Shown piece after piece: positions 57,808-64,000 of a stretch of 64,000 nucleotides of DNA (its first letter is position 1; the number at the start of each line of letters is the position of its first letter). The DNA comes from Streptomyces sp. DSM 110735 (lineage in GTDB: Bacteria; Actinomycetota; Actinomycetes; Streptomycetales; Streptomycetaceae). A program made the translations under genes and the position numbers. Below the pieces are notes generated by a model that searched no databases, was not told the DNA's origin, and worked only from the letters and a program-made list of their open reading frames with translations. The DNA lies in assembly GCF_016482685.1 (NCBI RefSeq), contig NZ_JACYHF010000013.1:1-64000 (forward strand). The letters run 5' to 3'.

Positions 57808-58373
57808 CCGCCCCGGTTTCGGCGCCCGCGGGACTGCTCGCCGTCATCGACATGCAGCGCGTCTTCGCCGACCCGGACAGCCCCTGGGGAGTGCCTCGCT
57901 TCGCCGACGCCGCGGCGGGCGTACGGCGCCTGCTGCCCGCCTACAGCGACCGCACCGTCTTCACCCGCTTCCTGGCCCCCTCCCTGCCCACCGGCGCCTG
58001 GCGCGCCTACTACGCCCGCTGGCCCTTCGCGCTCCAGCCCCCGGACGCCCCGCTGTGGCGCCTGGCCGACGACTTCGCGGACCTCGCGGGGCCGACCCTG
58101 GACACCGAGACCTTCGGCAAGTGGACCTCGGGACTCGCCGCCCGCCTGAGCCCGGATGAGCCCCTGGTCCTCGCGGGCGTCAGCACCGAGTGCTGCGTCC
58201 TGACCACCGCCCTGGCCGCCGCCGACGCGGGCACCGAGGTCCTGGTCGTCGCGGACGCCTGCGCGGGCGTGGACGACCACGCCCACCGGGAGACCCTGCG
58301 CCTGCTTGAGCTGTACGGCCCGCTCGTCCGTGTGGTCACCACCGCGGAGCTGGGCGCGCGCGAGCTCCCCTGA
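57804..58373 (+). CDS. Isochorismatase-family cysteine hydrolase
   Basis: 189 residues. Catalytic triad visible: Asp17 in AVIDMQ, Lys in TFGKWTSG, and nucleophile Cys in GVSTECCVLTTALAA. The family includes nicotinamidases, ureidoacrylate and biuret amidohydrolases. Coupling to the NCS1 permease by an ATGA overlap suggests import and hydrolysis of a nitrogen source such as a pyrimidine-degradation amide. Substrate not decidable from sequence. Confidence 0.9.
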   Translation: MTAPVSAPAGLLAVIDMQRVFADPDSPWGVPRFADAAAGVRRLLPAYSDRTVFTRFLAPSLPTGAWRAYYARWPFALQPPDAPLWRLADDFADLAGPTLDTETFGKWTSGLAARLSPDEPLVLAGVSTECCVLTTALAAADAGTEVLVVADACAGVDDHAHRETLRLLELYGPLVRVVTTAELGARELP

Positions 58374-58540
58374 CGCCGGGGACCGCCGGATGCCCGGGGA
58401 CCGGCGGGTGCGCGGGAGCGCGCTGAGCCGTCCGGGGAATCGCACGCATGGTCCGTGCCCGATGGGGTACGCGGCGCGGGAGCGCGCCGGGCTCCCGTCC
58501 GCGTGCGTGGCCGTACGACCGCTCTACCTGGGGATGTGCC

Positions 58541-58939
58541 ATGGAGACACCCGCTCACGACGACCACCAGACGCCGGCTCAGCAGGCTCTCGACGTGCTG
58601 GCCGTCAACACCGCCGACGAAGCGGCGCTGGACACCCTCGCGCACAGCGACGTTCTCGTCCCGATGCCGGACGACGCGGCCGAAATGGAGGGCGCCGACT
58701 CCTCGACGGTCGCCCTGCCCGTCCTCGAACAGCCCGGAGGCGAACAGGTCGTCCCCGTCTTCACCTCGGAGATCGAGATGGCCGGGCTGCTGCCGTCCAT
58801 CTCCCGCTACCGGCTGATCCAGCTCGGCGCCCTCGCCGCCCAGTGGCCGGAGGAGGAACTCTCGCTCACGATCGACGGCAGCTCCGAACACGGACTGACG
58901 CTCACGTCGCAGGGAGTGCGGACGCTGCTCGCGCGATGA
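58541..58939 (+). CDS. SseB-like protein
   Basis: 132 residues from ATG 58541; longer reading upstream is Arg/Pro-rich shadow. The LVPMPDD ... TVALPVLEQPGGEQVVPVFTSEIEMAGLLP segment matches the SseB N-terminal domain (named after enhanced serine sensitivity). Exact function unclear. It stands alone, followed by the minisatellite at 59016-59075. Confidence 0.75.
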   Translation: METPAHDDHQTPAQQALDVLAVNTADEAALDTLAHSDVLVPMPDDAAEMEGADSSTVALPVLEQPGGEQVVPVFTSEIEMAGLLPSISRYRLIQLGALAAQWPEEELSLTIDGSSEHGLTLTSQGVRTLLAR

Positions 58940-59015
58940 GCGGACCACCTGGAGACGGAGCCGTGCCGTACGGGCGGCTCCGTCTTCGGGGAGGCGTGCG
59001 TGCCTGTGGGGTGCG

Positions 59016-59075
59016 CACATGTGTGGTTCTCACATAGGTGGGTTCCACCTAGGGCGCGCCCACACAAACGGCGTG
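59016..59075. repeat. 15-bp minisatellite, four diverged units (locus C)
   Basis: Units CACATGTGTGGTTCT, CACATAGGTGGGTTC, CACCTAGGGCGCGCC and CACACAAACGGCGTG keep the 15-base period and the CAC start with decay elsewhere. Lies between the SseB-like and MarR genes, again a convergent gene end. Confidence 0.65.
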
Positions 59076-59097
59076 CCTCACACCGGAGCCGGGCGGC

Positions 59098-59493
59098 TCA
59101 GTCCTCCCCGGCCAGCATCTTCTCCAGCACGGCGCGCTGCAGGGGGCGTACCTCGGCGTACAGATCGCGGCCCTTGCGGGTGAGCGCGACCCACACCCCG
59201 CGCCGGTCCTCCGCGCACACCGAGCGCTTGACCAGGCCCTCCTTCTCCAGGCGGCCGATCAGCCGGGACAGCGCGGACTGACTCAGATGGACCCGCCCGA
59301 CCAGGTTCTGCACCCGGCACTGGTCCCCCTCGGCGGGCGACTCGGCGGCCAGGATGTCCAGCACCTCGAAGTCGCTGGCACCGAGCCCGTGCGGATGCAG
59401 GACGCGATCGATCTCGCACAGGGTGCGCGCGTGGATCGAGAGGATGCCCCGCCACCGTTCTTCCAGCCGGGCGTCGGCCGTCTTGACTGCCAT
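59098..59493 (-). CDS. MarR-family transcriptional regulator
   Basis: 131 residues from ATG 59493. HTH (SDFEVLDILAAESPAEGDQCRVQNLVGRVHLSQSALSRLIGRLEKEGLV in part), wing EDRRGVWVALTRKGRD. The CRVQNL Cys may be redox active but this is speculative. It diverges from a small HTH gene 232 bases away and converges with the SseB-like gene. Confidence 0.88.
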   Translation of the reverse strand: MAVKTADARLEERWRGILSIHARTLCEIDRVLHPHGLGASDFEVLDILAAESPAEGDQCRVQNLVGRVHLSQSALSRLIGRLEKEGLVKRSVCAEDRRGVWVALTRKGRDLYAEVRPLQRAVLEKMLAGED

Positions 59494-59725
59494 ACCCGCA
59501 CCGTAGCACCGATCCAGCCACTCCTTGAGTGTGCAAGTAGTACCGGTTCCGGCCCCCTCGCGGGTCCGCCGTATCCACCTTCTCCGCCCTGTCGCCCGGG
59601 GGTCCGGTCCCGGCCGCGCCGAGGGTCCGGTACCGGACAACGGACACCGAGACGCGGACGCGGTGCCACCGCCTGCGCCACAGTGGGACACGGCCCACGA
59701 TGAGCCCGGGATCGGAGGCGGACGC

Positions 59726-60016
59726 ATGATGGGGAGGCCCACGGGCCGCGTACGGCAGACCGTCCTGGAACTGCTCAAGGACCCGGCGGCCCACTTCCCC
59801 GAGGCGCGCCGCCACCGCGACCCCGTCGGCACCGGGGTCACCGCGCGGGCGATCGCCGCCCACCTCGGTCTGCCCCGCCGGACCGTCGCCGCCCACCTCG
59901 ACTTCCTGGCCGGTCTCGGTCTGCTGCGCACACGACGGGTACGGCTGCGCACCCACTACCGCCGCGACGAACCGCGCATCGCCGAGGTCGCCCAGCTCTT
60001 CGAAAAGGGCTGGTGA
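59726..60016 (+). CDS. Small winged-helix/HTH protein
   Basis: 96 residues from ATG 59726, with GGAGG seven bases before. Segment GVTARAIAAHLGLPRRTVAAHLDFLAGLGLLRTRRVRLRTHYRRDE forms a DNA-binding winged helix (shown here only from about residue 36). No ligand domain. Diverges from the MarR gene. Probably a small transcription factor; no target recognised beyond that gene. Confidence 0.75.
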   Translation: MMGRPTGRVRQTVLELLKDPAAHFPEARRHRDPVGTGVTARAIAAHLGLPRRTVAAHLDFLAGLGLLRTRRVRLRTHYRRDEPRIAEVAQLFEKGW

Positions 60017-60332
60017 GCGATCCGGTGCGAGCGCTGCCGCAGCCACGCCCCCTGCCACACCGGCTCGGGCAAAGCGGACTCACGCGGTAAGAAGTCGTTG
60101 TGAAACAGTCGGACGCCGGGGACGGGCGAGCGCCGGGACGGTAGCGCGTCCCCACCACGCCGCACCGCGCCCCCGCCTGGCACGCGCATGTGCGACGCGC
60201 GCCCCGGCCACCCCGGACGTCACCGCGCGGGCGGGTGCCTCTACGCTGCCGCCAGCGCCGGGGCCGTACGCGGCCGGGCATAGTAAGACTGACTACAGCA
60301 CTGTCGACCTCCTCTCCCCAGAACTGGATTCC
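60017..60332. other. Intergenic region upstream of uppP
   Basis: 316 bases without a gene. A promoter-like CATAGTAAGACT stretch lies near 60279-60290, about 45 bases before the uppP start. Nothing else identified. Confidence 0.45.
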
Positions 60333-61169
60333 ATGAGCGCCATCTCCGTCGGTCAAGCCGTCGTCCTCGGTGTAGTCGAGGGGGTGACCGAGTTCCTCCC
60401 CGTGTCCTCCACCGGCCACCTCAAGATCGCCGAGGGGCTCATGCACATCCCGGTCGACGACAAGTCCGTCGTCGGCTTCTCCGCCGTCATCCAGGTCGGC
60501 GCCATCGCCGCCGTGCTCGTGTACTTCTTCAAGGACATCAAGCGGATCATGACCGCCTGGTTCACCGGTCTGGTCCGTCCCCAGGAGCGCTACCGCCACG
60601 ACTACAAGTTCGCCTGGTGGGTCATCGCGGCGACCATCCCGATCGTGGTGGTGGGTCTGGCCGCCAAGCCGCTGATCGACGGTCCGCTCGCCTCGCTCTG
60701 GGTGGTCGCCGGTTCGCTGATCGGCGGCTCGGTCGTCATGTGGTGCGCGGACCAGATGGGCCGCCACAAGCGCGGCGAGGACGACACCTCCTTCAAGGAC
60801 GCGATGCTGGTCGGCTGCTCGCAGATCCTCGCCCTGCTCTTCCCCGGTTTCTCCCGTTCCGGCGCCACCATGTCGACCGCGCTCATCCTGGACCTCGACC
60901 GCGTCGCCGCCACCCGCCTCTCCTTCTTCCTCGGCATCCCGGCCCTGACCGGCGCCGGCATCTACGAGCTGAAGGACGCCCTCGGCGCCGGTGTGGGCGC
61001 CGCCCCGCTGGCCGTCGGCACGGGTGTCTCCTTCGTCGTCGCCTACGCCTCCATCGCCTGGCTGCTCAAGTTCGTCGCCAAGCACTCCTTCAACGCCTTC
61101 GTGATCTACCGCATCGTCATCGGCGCGCTGCTCTTCGGCCTGCTCGCCACCGGTGTGCTCAATAGCTGA
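60333..61169 (+). CDS. uppP: Undecaprenyl-diphosphate phosphatase (UppP/BacA)
   Basis: 278 residues and about eight membrane helices. Family motifs EGVTEFLPVSSTGH (near residue 15) and PGFSRSGATMSTA hold the catalytic Glu, Ser and Arg. It removes a phosphate from undecaprenyl diphosphate to recycle the lipid carrier for peptidoglycan and teichoic acids, and gives bacitracin resistance. Monocistronic with a strong terminator. Confidence 0.96.
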   Translation: MSAISVGQAVVLGVVEGVTEFLPVSSTGHLKIAEGLMHIPVDDKSVVGFSAVIQVGAIAAVLVYFFKDIKRIMTAWFTGLVRPQERYRHDYKFAWWVIAATIPIVVVGLAAKPLIDGPLASLWVVAGSLIGGSVVMWCADQMGRHKRGEDDTSFKDAMLVGCSQILALLFPGFSRSGATMSTALILDLDRVAATRLSFFLGIPALTGAGIYELKDALGAGVGAAPLAVGTGVSFVVAYASIAWLLKFVAKHSFNAFVIYRIVIGALLFGLLATGVLNS

Positions 61170-61184
61170 CCCCACCCTTCCGTC

Positions 61185-61231
61185 GCGCACGGGGTGCGGA
61201 GCCCATATGTGGGCTTCCGCACCCCGTGCGC
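61185..61231 (+). terminator. Very strong terminator after uppP
   Basis: Sixteen-base arms GCGCACGGGGTGCGGA and TCCGCACCCCGTGCGC enclose an inner GCCCATATGTGGGC palindrome, followed by a T-run. Confidence 0.9.
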
Positions 61232-61286
61232 GCTTTTGGGTGTGACGCCTTGACATGTTTTCCCCGCACACCGCAGGATCGCCTTC

Positions 61287-61997
61287 GTGAACCTGTCAGA
61301 CAGCCAGACAACCGTCCCGGCTCCCCGGCGTGTCAGCGCCATGGAGGCGGTCCTCGGTCATCTGCGCGGCGCCATCGAACGCGGCACGTACGCGATCGGC
61401 GACAAGCTGCCCTCCGAGGCCGAGCTGTGCCGCACCCTGGAGGTCTCGCGGCCCGTGCTCCGCGAGGCGCTGCGCGCCCTCCAGACGATGGGTCTCACCG
61501 TCTCCCGGACCGGCAAGGGCACCTTCGTCGTCGCCCGTACGGTCGCGGACCCCATGTTCGGCGACTACACGGCCGGGCACCTGCTGGAGGTGCGCCGCCA
61601 CATCGAGGTCCCGGTCGCCGGATACGCGGCACAGCGCCGGACCCCGGAGGACCTGGACCGGCTGACCGGACTCCTGGACCGCATGGACCGGGAGACGGAC
61701 ACCACTGCCTGGGTCGCCATGGACACCCTCTTCCACCTGTCCGTCGCCGAGGCCGCGCAGAACCCGGTCTTCCGCAAGGTGATCGAGGAGATCCGGGACG
61801 CCCTGGCCCGCCAGTCGGCCTTCCTCACCGAGCTGGCAGGGCGCCGCGAGCAGTCCAACCGGGAACACCGCGCCATCGTCGAGGCACTCCTCGACGGCTC
61901 GGGACCCGGCGCCGCCGACGCGATGAGCCACCACCTCGACCGCGTCGCCACCAGCCTCGACGGCATCGTCCGTCCGCCCGCCCCCGCCGACGCGTGA
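61287..61997 (+). CDS. FadR/GntR-family regulator
   Basis: 236 residues. GntR winged helix (ERGTYAIGDKLPSEAELCRTLEVSRPVLREALRALQTMGLTVSRTGKGTFV, in part residues 30-80) plus an FCD-type helical ligand domain with the metal-binding His residues (FHLSVAEAAQNPV, EHRAIVEAL, MSHHLDR). It lies 42 bases upstream of an asparaginase gene and probably controls it. GTG start at 61287. Confidence 0.92.
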   Translation: MNLSDSQTTVPAPRRVSAMEAVLGHLRGAIERGTYAIGDKLPSEAELCRTLEVSRPVLREALRALQTMGLTVSRTGKGTFVVARTVADPMFGDYTAGHLLEVRRHIEVPVAGYAAQRRTPEDLDRLTGLLDRMDRETDTTAWVAMDTLFHLSVAEAAQNPVFRKVIEEIRDALARQSAFLTELAGRREQSNREHRAIVEALLDGSGPGAADAMSHHLDRVATSLDGIVRPPAPADA

Positions 61998-62039
61998 CCC
62001 GCGCACACCGGCCCGCCCCACCTCGTGATTCAGGCAGAG

Positions 62040-63056
62040 ATGTACAGCAGCTTCCCCGCCGACGCCCCCGTCGTCCGCGAACCCCGCCATGTCCCCGTCG
62101 CCCACCTCGTACGCGGCGGGATCGTCGAAGGCGTCCACCACGGCTCCGTCGTCGTGCTCGGCACCGACGGCCGCGTCGAGTTCGCCCTCGGCGACATCGA
62201 GGCCGCCTTCTACCCGCGCTCGGCCCTCAAACCCGTCCAGGCCGTCGCCATGCTGCGCGCCGGGCTGCCGCTCGACGGCGAGCTGCTCTCGCTCGCCGCC
62301 GCCAGCCACTCCGGCGAGGAGACCCACCTCGCCGCCACCCGGCGCCTCCTCGACCTCGCCGGACTCACCGAGGACGACCTGCGCAACGTCCCCGACCTGC
62401 CGTACGACCCCGTCGTCCGCGACGAGTGGATCCGCGCCGGACGCGCCCCCTCCCGGCTCGCCCAGAACTGCTCCGGCAAGCACGCCGCCATGCTGTGGAC
62501 CGCCCGCCTCAACGACTGGTCCCTGCCCGACTACCTAGACCCGGCCCACCCCCTCCAGCGGGCCGTCGCCCGCACCGTCGCGGACCTGACCGGGCAGCCT
62601 CCCGCCCACGTCACCGTCGACGGCTGCGGCGCGCCCCTCTTCGCCGTCTCCCTGCACGGTCTGGCCCGCGCCGCCGCCCGCATCACCACGGCCGCGCCCG
62701 GCACGCCCGAGGCGCGGGTGGCGGACGCCATGCGCGAGCACGCCGAGACGGCGTCCGGCACCCGCCGCGACGTGGCCGCGCTCATGCGGGCAGTCCCCGG
62801 TCTGCTCGCCAAGGACGGCTTCGAGGGCGTCCAGGTGGCCGCGCTGCCCGACGGCCGCGCCGTCGCCGTCAAGATCGCCGACGGCGCCGACCGGGCACGC
62901 GTCCCCGTCGCCGCGGCGGCCCTGGCCCGCGCCGGTGTCGACCCGGCCCTGCTGACCGCCTTCGAGGGCCAGGCCCTGCTCGGCGGTGGCCGTCCGGTCG
63001 GCAGTGTCCGTCCGGTACCCGCGCTGACGGAGGCTCCGCTGACGCCCTGCGCGTGA
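62040..63056 (+). CDS. L-asparaginase II-type protein
   Basis: 338 residues from ATG 62040 (GTG 62025 is an alternative). Matches the Streptomyces/Rhizobium asparaginase-II family (HLVRGGIVEGVHHGSVVVLG ... YPRSALKPVQAVAML, ASHSGEETH, NCSGKHAAML, DGCGAPLFAVSL). It hydrolyses asparagine to aspartate and ammonia in the cytosol. Control by the upstream FadR-type regulator is inferred from position. Confidence 0.9.
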   Translation: MYSSFPADAPVVREPRHVPVAHLVRGGIVEGVHHGSVVVLGTDGRVEFALGDIEAAFYPRSALKPVQAVAMLRAGLPLDGELLSLAAASHSGEETHLAATRRLLDLAGLTEDDLRNVPDLPYDPVVRDEWIRAGRAPSRLAQNCSGKHAAMLWTARLNDWSLPDYLDPAHPLQRAVARTVADLTGQPPAHVTVDGCGAPLFAVSLHGLARAAARITTAAPGTPEARVADAMREHAETASGTRRDVAALMRAVPGLLAKDGFEGVQVAALPDGRAVAVKIADGADRARVPVAAAALARAGVDPALLTAFEGQALLGGGRPVGSVRPVPALTEAPLTPCA

Positions 63057-63093
63057 GGGGTGGGGGCGGGGTAGGCGGGGGACCGGTCGCCCG

Positions 63094-64000
63094 TCAGACG
63101 TCCTTGGAGCGCGGTCCCTTCGACCGCAGGATCAGCGCCACCACCGCAGCGCCCAGCACCGAGATGGCCGCGACCGTGGCGGTCTCCGCCCAGTCCGTGT
63201 CGTCGGGCGGGGTCGGGGAGGTGGCCGCCGCGACCGGTACGGCGGAGTGCTTCGGCTTCGGGGCGGGTGCGGTGCGCAGCCCGTCCAGGGAGCCGACCGG
63301 GTCCACCCGACCATTCGCCGCGAACCCCCAGTCGAGCAGGGACCGCGCCTCCTCGTAGACCGCGAGACCGCCGCCCTCCTGGGGGTTCATCACGGTCACC
63401 ACGAGGGTGTGGCCGCCCCGGCGCGCGGCGGCGACCAGCGTGTTGCCCGCGTTGCTGGTGTAGCCGTTCTTGATGCCGAGCAGCCCCGGATAGCGGGCCA
63501 CCCCGTCCTCGCCGGTCAGCAGCCGGTTGGTGTTCTCGATCCCGAACGGCAGACCGTCCCCGGGGAACTCCGCCTGCGCGGTGGAGCAGTACCGGGCGAA
63601 GTCGGGGTTGCGCAGCCCCTCGCGCCCGAAGACCGCGAGGTCGAACGCCGAGGACACCTGGCCCGGCGCGTCGTAGCCGTCGGGGGAGACCACATGGGTG
63701 TCCAGGGCGCCCAGCGCGTGCGCCTTGGTCTGCATACGGCTCACCGTGCGCGGCACCCCGCCGTCCAGTGCGGCGAGCACATGGACGGCGTCGTTTCCGG
63801 AGCTGAGGAACACCCCACGCCACAGGTCCGACACCTGATAGGTGTGGCCCTCCTCCACACCGACCAGGCTGCTGCCCTCGCCGACGTCGGCCAGCTCCTC
63901 GTAGCGGACGGTGTGCTTCTCCGTCGAGGGGAGTGTCGGCATGACGGTGAGCGCGAACAGGGTCTTCAGCGTGCTGGCCGGGGGCAGCTTGCGGTGGGCG
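63094..64000 (-). CDS. D-alanyl-D-alanine carboxypeptidase (partial, start beyond the window)
   Basis: C-terminal 302 residues visible; the gene runs past base 64000. The SxxK motif reads STLK at about 63972-63984, SxN is SGN, and KTG is KNG (GIKNGYTS). It trims the terminal D-Ala from peptidoglycan stem peptides. It ends in a C-terminal stalk and one membrane helix (VAAISVLGAAVVALILRSK) that would anchor it to the membrane. The KNG form is found in other Streptomyces members as I recall. Confidence 0.9.
   Translation of the reverse strand, partial: AHRKLPPASTLKTLFALTVMPTLPSTEKHTVRYEELADVGEGSSLVGVEEGHTYQVSDLWRGVFLSSGNDAVHVLAALDGGVPRTVSRMQTKAHALGALDTHVVSPDGYDAPGQVSSAFDLAVFGREGLRNPDFARYCSTAQAEFPGDGLPFGIENTNRLLTGEDGVARYPGLLGIKNGYTSNAGNTLVAAARRGGHTLVVTVMNPQEGGGLAVYEEARSLLDWGFAANGRVDPVGSLDGLRTAPAPKPKHSAVPVAAATSPTPPDDTDWAETATVAAISVLGAAVVALILRSKGPRSKDV

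Noticed and set aside
1..64000. Phage, integrative element or insertion sequence
   Set aside because: No integrase, transposase, terminal inverted repeats, tRNA-linked attachment site or stretch of clearly different base composition longer than an intergenic region.

Overview
The window is high-GC actinobacterial DNA, almost certainly a Streptomyces chromosome. The genes show very strong G/C at third codon positions, frequent GTG and TTG starts, close packing and ATGA stop/start overlaps. DmdR/IdeR-type iron boxes, a PHO-box-like element and a rifamycin-associated-element-like palindrome all fit that genus. I see no tRNA, rRNA, CRISPR array, insertion sequence or prophage.

Layout. 1-11.9 kb: HAD hydrolase, ScbR-like TetR regulator, exported phospholipase C/phosphatase with an upstream PHO box, universal stress protein, YbdK-type ligase, a rifampin monooxygenase (rox) with an RAE-like palindrome, a STAND (NB-ARC/TPR) protein, and a GT-B-like gene split by a 7-bp tandem repeat. 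11.9-24.4 kb: a large haem-acquisition locus. It holds a DUF2470 protein, three HtaA haem-binding surface proteins, haem oxygenase, the HmuTUV importer, an anchored unknown protein, and a WxL/WxLIP surface pair. Four iron boxes lie in its promoters. 24.4-36.1 kb: MarR/EamA divergent pair, Dyp peroxidase, FAD oxidoreductase plus SRPBCC protein, F420 oxidoreductase, large catalase, 2-hydroxyacid dehydrogenase, MFS transporter and IclR regulator. 36.2-41.3 kb: three exported cell-wall genes (amidase-like, deacetylase-like, class A PBP). 41.7-46.2 kb: methyltransferase, ECF41-type sigma factor, small regulators. 46.3-50.9 kb: an iron-box-controlled PPOX flavoprotein and a siderophore ABC importer with a fused double permease. 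51-64 kb: orphan FAD subunit, MFS-UspA fusion with MarR regulator, two NCS1 permeases with an isochorismatase, SseB-like protein, MarR, small HTH protein, UppP, FadR-type regulator with asparaginase, and a truncated D,D-carboxypeptidase.

How they work together. The haem and siderophore loci look like one iron-starvation regulon. Surface HtaA proteins would bind haem, HmuTUV would import it, and the haem oxygenase (perhaps with the DUF2470 protein) would release the iron. The 46.3-50.9 kb block would import ferric siderophores under the same regulator.

Most interesting points: (i) a 7-bp repeat that puts a glycosyltransferase-like gene out of frame and would restore it with one extra unit, a candidate phase-variation switch; (ii) a haem-uptake surface made of an LAXTG-sorted HtaA protein and an HtaA-WxL protein with its WxLIP partner, the two sharing a nearly identical domain; (iii) a class A PBP whose three transpeptidase motifs are all altered; (iv) a 15-bp CACATG/CACGTG minisatellite at three separate loci, one encoding a His-Met repeat in a permease tail that also carries eight cysteines; (v) iron boxes that overlap apparent upstream start codons and argue for later starts.
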